Source: an uncultured Desulfobulbaceae bacterium
GTDB taxonomy: Bacteria; Desulfobacterota; Desulfobulbia; Desulfobulbales; BM004
Reading direction: 5' to 3'
NCBI GenBank assembly: GCA_947259115.1
Contig: CAMYKS010000007.1
Span: 1-64,000, forward strand
DNA length: 64,000 nucleotides
The number at the start of each line of letters is the position of its first letter. The first letter of the stretch is position 1. The translations under genes were made by a program, and so were the position numbers. Under the pieces are notes generated by a model that searched no databases, was not told the DNA's origin, and worked only from the letters and a program-made list of their open reading frames with translations. This document shows, in pieces, positions 1-9,537 of this stretch.

Positions 1-169
1 TAACAAGAGTGAAGATAACCCCAGGCGCGGCATAGCAGAAGTCATAATCGGCAAGCAGCGTAATGGCCCGACCGGTACCGTTGAACTCACCTTCATCGAT
101 AAGTTCACCACGTTTGAAAATTATTCCCGTCTCGAACTCCCGACTTCCTATGAAGAGTCAACTCAATAG
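1..169 (+). CDS. dnaB: Replicative DNA helicase DnaB, C-terminal end (partial)
   Basis: The frame that is open from the left edge ends in TAG at 167-169. Its 55 codons carry the conserved DnaB tail, including [13 protein letters not shown] followed by [13 protein letters not shown], which matches the end of the RecA-like motor domain of hexameric replicative helicases. The protein unwinds duplex DNA at the fork using ATP. The start and the Walker motifs lie outside the window, so only the family can be assigned. leuS begins 20 bp downstream on the same strand, so the two may be co-transcribed. Confidence 0.85.
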   Translation, partial: NKSEDNPRRGIAEVIIGKQRNGPTGTVELTFIDKFTTFENYSRLELPTSYEESTQ

Positions 170-188
170 TCAATTGTAAAAAAGTATC

Positions 189-2687
189 ATGACATCCTCA
201 TCACATAATGAATCCAAGCGCTATGATTTTGCCTCCATAGAAGCAAGGTGGCAGAAACAATGGCTCTCAGAAAATACTTTTAAAGCCAGCGAAGACTCGC
301 CGCATAAAAAATATTACCTGCTTGAAATGTTTCCCTACCCTTCCGGCAGGATACATATGGGACACGTGCGAAATTATTCCATAGGTGATGTGATCGCGCG
401 CTATAAAAGAATGCGGGGCTACAATGTTCTGCATCCCATGGGCTGGGATGCCTTTGGCCTGCCGGCGGAAAATGCCGCCTTAAATCATGACACCCATCCA
501 GCCAAATGGACGTATGAAAATATTGACTACATGAAAAACCAGCTGCAGAGGATGGGATTCAGTTACGACTGGGACAGAGAACTGGCAACCTGTGACCCGG
601 AATACTATCGCTGGGAACAGTTGTTCTTCATCAAGATGTATGAAAAGGGGCTGGTGTATCAGAAGATGACCTCTGTCAACTGGTGCGAATCGTGTCAGAC
701 CGTCCTGGCCAACGAACAGGTAATTGACGGCCAATGCTGGAGATGTGACAACCAGGTCCTGCCCCAGGATATGCATGGCTGGTTTTTCCGCATAACCGAC
801 TATGCTGATGAGCTTCTGGCTGAGTGTGACAATTTAAGCGGCTGGCCGGAAAAAGTCCTTACCATGCAGCATAATTGGATAGGCAAAAGCAGCGGCGCTG
901 AAATTAATTTTCCGGTACAGGGCTCGGACCAGGTTCTCAAGATTTTTACAACCAGACCGGACACGATATTCGGGGCAACCTTCATGTCAATTGCGCCTGA
1001 ACACCCCCTGGTGGAACTGAGCAGGCACAGCGCCCAGGCTGAGCAGGTCAAACAATTTGCAACCAAAACAAAAATTGCCCGCAAACAGCAGAAACCTGAC
1101 GAAGATTTTGAAAAAGAAGGTGTTTTTATCGGGCAGTACTGTATCAACCCCTTTAGCGGGGAACGTATTCCCATATACTGTGCAAACTTCGTACTCATGG
1201 AATACGGCACCGGCGCAGTCATGGCAGTACCTGCCCATGACCAGAGGGATTTTGAATTTGCCCGCAAATATGATCTGCCGGTCAAGGTCGTTGTGCAGCC
1301 TGAAGGTGAACAGCTTCTTGGCGAATCTCTTGCAGCAGCTTTTGAGGATCCAGGAGTTTTGACCGGGTCCGCTCAATTCAGCAACTTATCCTCAGGGGAA
1401 GCGAAAGGGGCCATCACCGCCTTTGCAGAAGAAAATGGATTCGGCACAGCCATGACAACCTATCGCCTCCGGGACTGGGGAATTTCCAGGCAGCGTTATT
1501 GGGGCACTCCTATTCCTATGATTCACTGTAAGACCTGCGGTGTGCAACCGGTCGCGGACGCTGCCCTGCCTGTACTTCTGCCTCCAGAGGCCAAACCGGA
1601 CAAAAGCGGCCGTTCCCCTCTCCATACCCTTGAAAGTTTTTACAAAACCACCTGTCCCGCCTGTGGTGGAGAGGCAAGACGCGAAACCGACACCATGGAT
1701 ACCTTTGTGGAATCATCCTGGTATTTTGCCCGCTATACCTGCCCTGACTTTACAGAAGGCCCCCTGGACCGGACCAGGGTTGATTACTGGCTGCCGGTTG
1801 ACCAGTATATAGGCGGTGTGGAACATGCGATCCTGCACCTTCTGTACGCCCGTTTTTTCACAAAGGTACTGCGTGACCTTGGCTACCTGTCCACCGGCGA
1901 ACCATTCAAAAACCTCCTGACCCAGGGCATGGTAATTAAGGATGGGGTCAAGATGTCCAAGTCCAAAGGCAATGTTGTTGATCCCAGTGAACTCATTGAG
2001 GCATACGGGGCTGATACTGTCCGCCTTTTCAGTCTGTTTGCCGCTCCTCCAGAGAGAGATCTGGATTGGAGTGAAAAAGGGGTTGAAGGTGCCTCCCGCT
2101 TTTTAAACAGGGTATATCGTTTTGTCTCAAACAACAAAGATTTGCTGGCAACCGCACCTGAACAGTTGCCGCCCGACCTCAATGAAAAAAGCCGCGCCCT
2201 CCACAGGAAAACCCATCAGACCATTCGCAAGGTTAGCCTGGACCTGGGAAATGACTTTCATTTCAACACTGCCATCGCAGCGGTCATGGAACTGGTCAAC
2301 TTGACCCTTTCCCCGGTTTCAGAAGAATCAGACCACGAAATTGCGCCAGCTGCTGTCAAGGAGGCAGTGGACGCTACTCTGTTGCTCCTCTATCCCATGA
2401 CACCGCATTTCTGTTCCGAATTATGGGAAATGACAGGCCACTCAACACTCCTGGAAGATCAACCCTGGCCAACATTCAATCCTGAATCCGCCAAAGAGGA
2501 AGAAATCACTGTCGTCCTGCAGGTCAACGGTAAAGTACGAAGCCGGCTGCTTGTCTCCCCGAACATAGATGATGAAGAACTTAAGGAACTCACATTACAG
2601 GATGACAAGGTGCAAAAGTTCCTAGGTAACAAGACTATTAGAAAAGTTATCGTTGTCCCCAAAAAACTTGTTAATGTGGTCGCTTAG
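189..2687 (+). CDS. leuS: Leucyl-tRNA synthetase
   Basis: Cytoplasmic class Ia synthetase that charges tRNA-Leu with leucine using ATP. The 832 residues are close to the usual bacterial length. HMGH (the HIGH signature) is at residues 56-59 and KMSKS at 588-592. Between them is the CP1 editing domain, with the threonine-rich [12 protein letters not shown] near 254 and [15 protein letters not shown] near 340. Cysteine pairs (CESC, CWRC, CPAC) suggest a zinc-binding insertion. The C-terminus has the usual VNGKVRSR segment. The ATG at 189 has no strong Shine-Dalgarno sequence, but it fits the family N-terminus and lies just after dnaB. Confidence 0.97.
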   Translation: MTSSSHNESKRYDFASIEARWQKQWLSENTFKASEDSPHKKYYLLEMFPYPSGRIHMGHVRNYSIGDVIARYKRMRGYNVLHPMGWDAFGLPAENAALNHDTHPAKWTYENIDYMKNQLQRMGFSYDWDRELATCDPEYYRWEQLFFIKMYEKGLVYQKMTSVNWCESCQTVLANEQVIDGQCWRCDNQVLPQDMHGWFFRITDYADELLAECDNLSGWPEKVLTMQHNWIGKSSGAEINFPVQGSDQVLKIFTTRPDTIFGATFMSIAPEHPLVELSRHSAQAEQVKQFATKTKIARKQQKPDEDFEKEGVFIGQYCINPFSGERIPIYCANFVLMEYGTGAVMAVPAHDQRDFEFARKYDLPVKVVVQPEGEQLLGESLAAAFEDPGVLTGSAQFSNLSSGEAKGAITAFAEENGFGTAMTTYRLRDWGISRQRYWGTPIPMIHCKTCGVQPVADAALPVLLPPEAKPDKSGRSPLHTLESFYKTTCPACGGEARRETDTMDTFVESSWYFARYTCPDFTEGPLDRTRVDYWLPVDQYIGGVEHAILHLLYARFFTKVLRDLGYLSTGEPFKNLLTQGMVIKDGVKMSKSKGNVVDPSELIEAYGADTVRLFSLFAAPPERDLDWSEKGVEGASRFLNRVYRFVSNNKDLLATAPEQLPPDLNEKSRALHRKTHQTIRKVSLDLGNDFHFNTAIAAVMELVNLTLSPVSEESDHEIAPAAVKEAVDATLLLLYPMTPHFCSELWEMTGHSTLLEDQPWPTFNPESAKEEEITVVLQVNGKVRSRLLVSPNIDDEELKELTLQDDKVQKFLGNKTIRKVIVVPKKLVNVVA

Positions 2688-2715
2688 GTCGTTACCAGCC
2701 ACTGAAGATTTCGGC

Positions 2716-3294
2716 ATGTATACGATTCTGTCAAACAAAAAAACCGGGCATACCCGGCCGCACACCATTGTTGTATTATTTGTCCTGTTATTGCCGGCTG
2801 TCATATGCAGCAGCTGCGGCTACAGCAATCCCTATAGCAGAGATAAATCCCTTGAAGCGCCTGTTAAAACTTTACAGATTACAACATGGCAGAACCGCAC
2901 CAATGAACTTGGCCTGGAATCATTATATTTCCGCCTGTTCAACGCCTGGTTCAAACAATCCAGCAGAATAGCCGTGGTATTTGAAGAAGACCAGGCAGAC
3001 CTTAAATTGAGCGGCGAAATCTCTGCCATTGACCTGCCCGGTCTTTTTTATGATTCTTTCGACGAGGCCCTGGAAATCAAAATTAAACTGACAGTCCGCT
3101 TCACCTTGAGTGACAACCGTAACAACTCAGTATTGTGGCAGGAGAGGCGGTTCATTATATATGAGCCTTTCATCCTTGACCCGTCCGGAGAAAGAACGCG
3201 CTACAACAAGCAAAGAGCCCTGCTGCACATCGGAGATGAGCTCGGCGAGCTCATCTACCTGAGAACACATGAAATTGTCCACAATTTGCCTTGA
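2716..3294 (+). CDS. lptE: LptE-like LPS-assembly lipoprotein
   Basis: Predicted outer-membrane lipoprotein that would plug and support LptD in delivering lipopolysaccharide to the cell surface. With the ATG at 2716 the product has 192 residues; an upstream in-frame codon would overlap leuS and lacks support. The N-terminus has a hydrophobic stretch (IVVLFVLLLPAVI) ending in a lipobox-like CSSC, then the GYS start typical of LptE. The remainder resembles the alpha/beta LptE fold, with an arginine-rich segment near the end. leuS followed by lptE is a common bacterial order. The identification rests on signal, size and context more than on sharp motifs. Confidence 0.75.
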   Translation: MYTILSNKKTGHTRPHTIVVLFVLLLPAVICSSCGYSNPYSRDKSLEAPVKTLQITTWQNRTNELGLESLYFRLFNAWFKQSSRIAVVFEEDQADLKLSGEISAIDLPGLFYDSFDEALEIKIKLTVRFTLSDNRNNSVLWQERRFIIYEPFILDPSGERTRYNKQRALLHIGDELGELIYLRTHEIVHNLP

Positions 3295-3423
3295 GACAAA
3301 AACTCATTCTCTCTTAATGGGTAAAAATCTCATGTACCCAAAAGGTTTTATGCAGGAAAACCACGAGGTGGGGTTGACGTTCATGCAGGCCTGCACCCTT
3401 CATAATTTTGACATAGGTAATCA

Positions 3424-4356
3424 GTGCAACAATTGCAGATCAAGACTCTTCAGTTAAAGAACCCCCTTATCCTTGCCCCTCTGGCCGGCTATACGGATCT
3501 TCCCTTCCGCTTACTTTGCCGCACGTTTGGGGCAGCTCTTTGTTATACTGAAATGATCAGCTGCCATGGTCTTGTTTATGACATGAAAAAGACTCTGCAG
3601 ATGACCCGCACCGTACCTGAAGAAAGGCCTGTGGCTCTGCAGCTTTTTGGAGCAGACCCTGTCAAGATGGGGGAAGCTGCTGCGATTGTCTCAGGTATGG
3701 ATATCGATATCATTGATATCAACATGGGTTGTCCGGCAAAAAAAGTTGTAAAAAAAGGAGCGGGTGCCGCCTTGCTGCAAGATCCAAAACTTGCAGCTGC
3801 AATTATCCAAAGGGTCTGTGATAATACTTCTCTGCCGGTCACCGTTAAAATCCGGACCGGCTGGAATCATGATGCCATAGTGGCTCCGGATTTTGCAAAA
3901 ATGGCAGAAGACAGCGGCGCAAATGGCATAGCCGTTCATGGCCGCACTTGGTCCCAGGGATTTGGCGGTAGCGTCGATTGGCAGACCATTGCCAGGGTAA
4001 AAAACAATGTATCTATTCCTGTCATCGGCAATGGAGATATTACCGCATATCACGAGGCCTCTGATTTTCTTGAAAAGACCGGATGTGATGGCGTGATGAT
4101 CGGCAGGGGAGCCCTGGGTAACCCATGGGTGTTCACCCCAGGCGGCACACCGGCAACGCTGGCAGGACGCATGCAAGGATTAACACATCATCTGCAACTC
4201 ATCCGGCAATACAGCAACCCGGATAAAATACTCGCCAAGATAAAAAATCATGCCGGCCGCTATTTCAAAGGCATAACAGGAGGCGCCTCCATGCGGAGAC
4301 AAATTTATTCTGCACCTACCTTTGAAGCCCTCTTTGAACTTACCCGGTCATTTTAG
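3424..4356 (+). CDS. dusB: tRNA-dihydrouridine synthase (DusB type)
   Basis: Flavoenzyme that reduces uridine to dihydrouridine in the D-loop of tRNA using FMN and NADPH. The 310-residue product has the N-terminal APLAGYTDLPFR, the catalytic-cysteine motif NMGCPAKKV with Cys103, VKIRTGW, AVHGRT and the FMN phosphate-binding part VIGNGDI...MIGRGALGNPW. The start is GTG at 3424, and the first residues (QLQIKTLQLKNPLILAPLAG) fit the family. It lies 129 bp after lptE with no clear terminator between them. DusB against other Dus types is judged from the motif spelling only. Confidence 0.93.
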   Translation: MQQLQIKTLQLKNPLILAPLAGYTDLPFRLLCRTFGAALCYTEMISCHGLVYDMKKTLQMTRTVPEERPVALQLFGADPVKMGEAAAIVSGMDIDIIDINMGCPAKKVVKKGAGAALLQDPKLAAAIIQRVCDNTSLPVTVKIRTGWNHDAIVAPDFAKMAEDSGANGIAVHGRTWSQGFGGSVDWQTIARVKNNVSIPVIGNGDITAYHEASDFLEKTGCDGVMIGRGALGNPWVFTPGGTPATLAGRMQGLTHHLQLIRQYSNPDKILAKIKNHAGRYFKGITGGASMRRQIYSAPTFEALFELTRSF

Positions 4357-4669
4357 CGTATAGCAAAGAATATACAGGTTAACTGATAGCTCTATACTAT
4401 TTGCTGAAATTTGGCTTCTCATTTTGGCAACCAGAATGAGACATACTTTTACTTGCCTGATGAAAGTAATTATGCTAGGAATATTTGTTTCGCAGACTGC
4501 CAGTTCCACTACGATCTGATTCTGCATTGCCTGTCGCCTCTTTGTAACAGCTCTGTAAACCTCCGGTTCATTCTTCTGCCATGCATGATCATGCCGGAAT
4601 GCTGTAGTTTTAAATAGGGCACATAATAATTTGGTGCATGAATAGTAAAAAAACAAGGGATATCAATAG
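4357..4669. other. Intergenic region between dusB and accC with a stem-loop
   Basis: No convincing gene is seen in these 313 bases. A 10-bp stem with one G-T pair, CTCATTTTGG / CCAGAATGAG, lies at 4418-4440 with a 3-base loop. It is not followed by a T-run, so it is not a clear intrinsic terminator. The segment probably holds the promoter of the carboxylase operon. An AAGGGA-type ribosome site lies about 12 bases before the accC ATG. Confidence 0.4.
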
Positions 4670-6109
4670 ATGAAAAAGATACTAGTTGCAAACCGTGGAG
4701 AGATTGCAATTCGAGTCATTCGAGCAGCTCAGGAATTAGGCTATAAGGCAATTGCCATTTATGAAACCCCGGACACCGACGCCTTGCATGTCAGAATAGC
4801 GGATGAGGCTATATGGCTTGGTGACGGACCGAGAAAAGATTACCTGGATATTGCAAAGGTTATGAAGGCCGCCCGCAAATCCGAGGCTGACGCCATTCAT
4901 CCGGGTTATGGTTTCCTGGCCGAAAACCCTGAATTTGCCAAGGCCTGTGAAGATGCAGGACTTCTTTTCATTGGTCCGACTTCAGAGGTTATCACCAACC
5001 TGGGCAACAAGGTCATCGCCAGGGAGATCATGGCAGGAGCCAATATCCCAATGGTGCCGGGAACTCAAAACCTGGTACCTGGAGATGAGGGCATCAAGCA
5101 TGCCATCGATTTTGCAGCCCAATACGGCTATCCCATGATGCTCAAGGCCACTGCCGGAGGTGGTGGCCGCGGTATCCGCCGCATTGAAAACGACAGTGAA
5201 ATGAGGGAGCAGATCCCCATGGCGCGTGCCGAGGCCAAAGCTGCCTTTAATAACGATAATGTCTACCTGGAAAAAGTAGTTATCAATCCAAAGCATGTTG
5301 AAGTCCAAATCATAGCAGATGCCTTTGGCAATGTCGTTCATCTAGGTACACGGGACTGTTCAATTCAGCGCCGCAACCAGAAGCTGGTTGAGATTGCCCC
5401 TTCAATGATCCAGGACAAATCCATCATAGATGCCATATGTGAAACTGCTGTTAAAGCCGCGCAGGCATCAAATTATACCAATGCCGGCACTGTGGAGTTT
5501 CTGGTCGACAGGGACATGAACTTTTATTTCATGGAAATTAATACCAGGATCCAGGTGGAGCACACCGTAACAGAAATGGTTACCGGTATTGATATTGTCC
5601 GCACCCAGCTCAAGCTGGCTTTTGGTAAGAGTTTACTCTTCAAACAGGAAGACATTCAGATCAGGGGCCATGCCATTGAGATGCGCATCAACGCCGAGGA
5701 CCCCAAAAACAACTTCATGCCTGAAGGAGGCAAAACAGTGAACATTTACCGTTCACCCGGAGGTTACGGGGTGCGGCTCGATGGCTTTGTCTACCAGGGC
5801 TATACCATTCCCGAAGTTTACGACTCCCTGCTTGTCAAGCTCACGGTCCATGGTTACAGCTGGAATGAGACCGTTGACCGGCTCAGGCGCTGCCTCAGAA
5901 ACTTTGTCATCGTCGGTCCCAAAACCACCATTCCCTTCTACCTGGAACTGGTCAACGACCCTGATTTTCAAGAAGGGGACTTTGACACCTCATACCTTGA
6001 GACCCACGCACACCTCCTTGATTATGATGAACAGAATACCGAAATAAATAAACTGGCAAAGCTTATTGCCGAGATTCATTACAAAGAAGAAAATACGTAC
6101 GCCATCTAA
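4670..6109 (+). CDS. accC: Biotin carboxylase (AccC / pyruvate carboxylase subunit A type)
   Basis: ATP-grasp enzyme that carboxylates the biotin of a partner carrier using bicarbonate and ATP. The 479 residues start with MKKILVANRGEIAIRVIRAA. HPGYGFLAEN is at 77-86, the glycine-rich ATP-binding KATAGGGGRG is near 157, and the catalytic MEINTRIQVEHTVTE starts near 288. After the usual biotin carboxylase end there is a short tail rich in acidic and lysine residues. The next gene starts 31 bp downstream and carries the carboxyltransferase and biotinyl domains, so this is probably the A subunit of a two-part carboxylase. Whether it also serves acetyl-CoA carboxylase cannot be told. Confidence 0.93.
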   Translation: MKKILVANRGEIAIRVIRAAQELGYKAIAIYETPDTDALHVRIADEAIWLGDGPRKDYLDIAKVMKAARKSEADAIHPGYGFLAENPEFAKACEDAGLLFIGPTSEVITNLGNKVIAREIMAGANIPMVPGTQNLVPGDEGIKHAIDFAAQYGYPMMLKATAGGGGRGIRRIENDSEMREQIPMARAEAKAAFNNDNVYLEKVVINPKHVEVQIIADAFGNVVHLGTRDCSIQRRNQKLVEIAPSMIQDKSIIDAICETAVKAAQASNYTNAGTVEFLVDRDMNFYFMEINTRIQVEHTVTEMVTGIDIVRTQLKLAFGKSLLFKQEDIQIRGHAIEMRINAEDPKNNFMPEGGKTVNIYRSPGGYGVRLDGFVYQGYTIPEVYDSLLVKLTVHGYSWNETVDRLRRCLRNFVIVGPKTTIPFYLELVNDPDFQEGDFDTSYLETHAHLLDYDEQNTEINKLAKLIAEIHYKEENTYAI

Positions 6110-6139
6110 ATTTCGTAATTATAACAACAAGGTACAATC

Positions 6140-8050
6140 ATGGAAAGAATTGTTCATGGAATGACTCCCAAGGAAGCACTGCAGATCCTGCGCCAGGCGG
6201 ACGGCTATTATTTAACCAACACGGCCCGCGACCTGTCCCAGTCTGATTTCAAAAATAGAATCCTGCTGCATACAGATCTTTTAGCGGCTGAGTCCAGGGA
6301 AAATGCGCAATATTTTTCACTGGAAATCACAGGCGGCGCCTCTGTTCATGTCGATATTTTACGAAAGCAGGTCGACCCGTTCCTGAAACTTGAACTGTTG
6401 CGCGAAAAGATGCCCACCACCATGTTTCAGACGCTATGCCGTGGGGTCAATCTTTTCGGCTACAGACCTTACCCGCAGAATGTCATCCGCTTTGCGGTGC
6501 GTGAATTCGCCAAATACGTTGATGTGTGGCGGGTTTTTGACTTTATGAACCATGTCCCGAATATGCAGGCGGTTTTTGAGGAAGTGCAGCTGGCGGATAA
6601 AATTCTTGAGCCTTCCATATGTTTTTCCACCGGCCCGGAGCATACCGACGAGTTTTATGTGGGTAAAGTCCAGGAAATCCTTGATGTAACTGGTGAGGAC
6701 ATCATTCTCTGCATTAAAAACCATGGCGGCCTAGGAACCCCGAAGCGTATCGGAGAACTGGTTGCTGCCATCAAACAGAAATATCCGGAGCTTGTCATCC
6801 ATTATCACGGTCATAATACCGATGGCAATGACATTGGCAGGATCACTGCAGCAGTTATCAGTGGGGCAGCCATAGTTGATGCATCGGATCATGCCTTTAC
6901 CGGTTATTACGGCCCACCACCTCTCCTGAGCGTTATACACACCCTTAATGATTACGGCAAGACAGCAGTCGGTCTCAATGAAGATGCTGTCATTGAAAGC
7001 TCTGAAGTTTTGCGCAACGAACGTGATCATTACGAATACTTCGAGTCTCAGTTCAAAGGGTTCTCCCCGACAGTGCAGATACACAAACTTCCAGGCGGTG
7101 CCATGGGCAGCAGTTTTGAACAGGCGGTAAAGGGTAACTTCCTTGAGCAAATGCCTACAATCCTGCATGACGAGCTGCCGAAGGTCCAGATTGAGCTCGG
7201 CAACTGGTGGTCAGTTACGCCCGGCTCGCAGATCTTATGGACAACGGCTGTAACCAATGTCCTGGAAAAAGATCGCTACGGCAATCCTTCCGGAGACCTC
7301 AAAAACCTCCTCTTAGGGAAATACGGCCCCTTCCCCTTCCACCGTCCCGCCGACTGGATATATGAAAAGGTATTTGGTGCCAGCTGGAAGAAAATCCTTG
7401 AAGAAGAAGGCGGCGTTGAAGATATCGACGATATGGATATTGATAAGGAACGTGAAACATTAACTGAACGATTGGGGCACCCACCAACTGAACAGCAGTT
7501 GGTTACCTATCTGCAGCACCCCAATGATGCAGTAAATTTTTTCAAGTTCGAGGAGGAGTTCGGCAAAACCTATGTCCTGCCGCCCAGCATATTTCTGCGG
7601 CGTGGGGGGTATAAGCTTGGTGAGTCCCTGATGTTCAAAGACCATTACGGCAAAGAGCATGTAATCGAGATCGGCCCCAAACAAATAGACGAAAAAGGAG
7701 AATGGTCTATTTACCTTAACGTCGACCACCAGGAGCGTAACTATACATTCATGGAAGAGGCCAAGGAGGCTGCCGCAGCCGCAGGGCCGCAGTTAAGCAA
7801 GAAAGAGATTGAAGATCTTTCCAAGGCCGGTGATATGCGGGCCACATTCTCCTGCAATGTATGTGAGATAGCTATAAAAGAGGATGATGAGGTGGCAGTT
7901 GGGGATAAACTGGCCGTTGTTGAAGCCATGAAAATGCAGACTCCCGTTCTTAGCCAGGTTGCAGGAACCGTGGTTGAAATTCATGCAAAAGTGGGTGATG
8001 CCCTGAAGGCAGGCGATAAGATCTTGAAAATCATTACCGAAGTAGAATAA
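6140..8050 (+). CDS. Biotin-dependent carboxyltransferase with biotinyl domain (PycB/OadA-like, divergent)
   Basis: The 636-residue product resembles pyruvate carboxylase subunit B or oxaloacetate decarboxylase alpha. It has an N-terminal HMGL-type barrel (SLEITGGASVHVD, RGVNLFGYRPYP, VFDFMNHVPNMQ), a carboxyltransferase tail and a C-terminal biotinyl domain with EAMKM, the biotinyl lysine being Lys598. The barrel departs from the classic family at several active-site signatures: ARDLSQS (30-35 region) instead of LRDAHQS, CIKNHGG around Lys193 instead of the usual CIKDMAG, and HYHGHNT at 221-227 instead of the usual HTHDT-like metal motif. It presumably transfers CO2 from biotin to a 2-oxo acid such as pyruvate, but the altered pocket leaves the substrate open. 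It forms an operon with accC. Confidence 0.85.
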   Translation: MERIVHGMTPKEALQILRQADGYYLTNTARDLSQSDFKNRILLHTDLLAAESRENAQYFSLEITGGASVHVDILRKQVDPFLKLELLREKMPTTMFQTLCRGVNLFGYRPYPQNVIRFAVREFAKYVDVWRVFDFMNHVPNMQAVFEEVQLADKILEPSICFSTGPEHTDEFYVGKVQEILDVTGEDIILCIKNHGGLGTPKRIGELVAAIKQKYPELVIHYHGHNTDGNDIGRITAAVISGAAIVDASDHAFTGYYGPPPLLSVIHTLNDYGKTAVGLNEDAVIESSEVLRNERDHYEYFESQFKGFSPTVQIHKLPGGAMGSSFEQAVKGNFLEQMPTILHDELPKVQIELGNWWSVTPGSQILWTTAVTNVLEKDRYGNPSGDLKNLLLGKYGPFPFHRPADWIYEKVFGASWKKILEEEGGVEDIDDMDIDKERETLTERLGHPPTEQQLVTYLQHPNDAVNFFKFEEEFGKTYVLPPSIFLRRGGYKLGESLMFKDHYGKEHVIEIGPKQIDEKGEWSIYLNVDHQERNYTFMEEAKEAAAAAGPQLSKKEIEDLSKAGDMRATFSCNVCEIAIKEDDEVAVGDKLAVVEAMKMQTPVLSQVAGTVVEIHAKVGDALKAGDKILKIITEVE

Positions 8051-8065
8051 CGAAAGAGACAATAG

Positions 8066-8210
8066 CCCGAATATTTCATGAACAGTTTTGAAAAATTAGT
8101 TTAAATATCTGTTTTTGTGATTTAAATTTTATATTCCCACTGTATTTGTCCGGTTACTGTTTGTACCAAGTGACTGAATAGATTTTTTTCAAAACTGTTC
8201 ACCCTTCGGG
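8066..8210. repeat. Long inverted repeat downstream of the carboxylase operon
   Basis: A perfect 17-bp inverted pair, TGAACAGTTTTGAAAAA at 8079-8095 and its complement at 8185-8201, encloses 89 bp of AT-rich sequence. The pairing resumes outside as CCCGAA (8066-8071) with TTCGGG (8205-8210). No open frame lies inside. The bases just after it (about 8264-8293) resemble a stretch near 62400-62428, with the shared core AGTCTCCCTTT-GGTC. It may be a small non-autonomous element or a transcript fold-back. Confidence 0.6.
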
Positions 8211-8369
8211 CAAGCCGATACATCCGTATAGTCTGCAGTGTCAGGCGTTTCGCATACTAAAGTATCGAAGTCTCCCTTTTCGGTCACTTATCTGCTTAAA
8301 CGACTTACACTTTGCCTATCCGGCGTCTCGACTCGTGAAAAATGCGGGATAGTCATCTTCTAATAAATC

Positions 8370-8408
8370 AAAAAACCGGAACTCCTTGCAAGGGGTTCCG
8401 GTTTTTTT
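8370..8408. terminator. Bidirectional intrinsic terminator between pycB-like gene and CBM48 gene
   Basis: Stem AAAACCGGAAC paired with GTTCCGGTTTT, extended by CCTTGCAAGG at the tip, flanked by an A-run on the left and a T-run on the right. It can serve both converging transcription units. Confidence 0.85.
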
Positions 8409-8472
8409 GTGGTATGTGCAGATAAGCTTCTGCTTATCATTTAGGGGTGGTGCATCTGTATATTTATTTTTC

Positions 8473-8820
8473 TTATTTTACTTCAATAACGCAGTTCTCA
8501 GTGCAATAGGGATTGCTGACACGGTTATCATTTTCAGGGTCGCACCACCATTGACCGTCAACAACAAACTGGTATTCATAGCGGCCGGGTTTCAATTTCA
8601 GCATCTTCCTCCAGATATCACCTTTGAATTTCCGCATATTGTAGCCCTTGGCATCTGGTTCCCAGTCATTAAAGTCTCCAGCAAGGTAAACTTTATTTAC
8701 ATCCGGTGCATGGAGGGAAAACTCCGTTGAAGGAATAGTTTTTTTCTTTGCTTTGGTGGCTGTTTTTTTCTTCGTGATTTTTTTCGTTATTTTGCTTGTA
8801 CTTTTTGTCTTTTGGGCCAT
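8473..8820 (-). CDS. Small glycogen-binding (CBM48/AMPK-beta-like) protein with lysine-rich tail
   Basis: The 115-residue protein has two parts. Residues 1-29 are almost entirely Lys, Thr, Ala and Ser (MAQKTKSTSKITKKITKKK), like a histone-type basic tail. Residues 31-115 form an early-set carbohydrate-binding module of the AMPK glycogen-binding type, with KVYLAGDFNDWEP, the RYEYQFVVDGQWW core and DPENDNRVSNPYC. Such modules bind alpha-glucans. A strong ribosome site (AGGAGGT) precedes the ATG. No glycogen gene is nearby, so its partner is unknown; the basic tail may bind nucleic acid or another polyanion. Confidence 0.8.
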   Translation of the reverse strand: MAQKTKSTSKITKKITKKKTATKAKKKTIPSTEFSLHAPDVNKVYLAGDFNDWEPDAKGYNMRKFKGDIWRKMLKLKPGRYEYQFVVDGQWWCDPENDNRVSNPYCTENCVIEVK

Positions 8821-9094
8821 TGCATTACACCTCCTGCAATTATAAAATTAATGGGCAGCAATATTGTTAATCTCGTAATACGTCTCGCGGTGGGCAACAG
8901 GGCCCATTTGCATATATAGGCTGCAGATGTGAAAACTGTCCGTTGATTGCTTTTTGTGAGACCGGCAATTAATAAATTAACGGTCAATAAAATTGACCTT
9001 CCCCTATTGAAAAGAAATTGCAGTAGTTGTCAATGAAAAAAACAGTACATTAATGCCGTTCTTTTTAAGAATACGCATAAATGTATTGAAACGA

Positions 9095-9532
9095 TCAGGA
9101 ATAAGTCAAACGATTGAAGCCTCCCTTTTCATACCAGGGACGTGTTGCAACAATACCCTCCATCTCGATGATCATGACTTCCAGGATCAGGTACACTTTA
9201 GTGCCTTTACGCACACAGGCTGTCAAGGTTTCACCATGATGTCCCATGGCGGCATGCAGATGGATTCTGGGTTCACTGTCATCCCAGAAAACAGACCCGG
9301 TTCCTAAAACTTCCCTGGCGCCGCGGACTTCACTCCATACAGGTTCCGGCGGCATGGTCGGCTCTTTGGGGCCTGTCACAACATCTGCCTCACGCAAGCC
9401 GCCCAGGACATGAAACCAGCCACACCGGATGTTCTCCTTTTTAATAAGCTGGATTAATTCTTCCAGAAAAAAATCGCCCTCATCAAAACGGACACTGAAA
9501 ACTCTCCCTATTGTTCCTTTTCTATATTCCAT
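9095..9532 (-). CDS. PPC domain (DUF296) DNA-binding-type protein
   Basis: The 145-residue protein matches the plant-and-prokaryote conserved (PPC/DUF296) fold. It opens with GRVFSVRFDEGDFFLEEL and has RIHLHAAMGHHGE, giving the clustered histidines His91, His93 and His98 expected of a metal site, then TLTACVRKGTKVYLILEVMI. Plant relatives carry AT-hooks and bind AT-rich DNA; bacterial stand-alone forms are usually trimers of unclear role. No AT-hook is visible here. It follows darP by 5 bp on the same strand, so the two are probably one transcript. Confidence 0.85.
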   Translation of the reverse strand: MEYRKGTIGRVFSVRFDEGDFFLEELIQLIKKENIRCGWFHVLGGLREADVVTGPKEPTMPPEPVWSEVRGAREVLGTGSVFWDDSEPRIHLHAAMGHHGETLTACVRKGTKVYLILEVMIIEMEGIVATRPWYEKGGFNRLTYS

Positions 9533-9537
9533 TATTT

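Noticed and set aside
1392-1812. Overlapping frames on both strands within leuS
   Set aside because: They are shadows of the leuS coding sequence with no independent start signals or family motifs.
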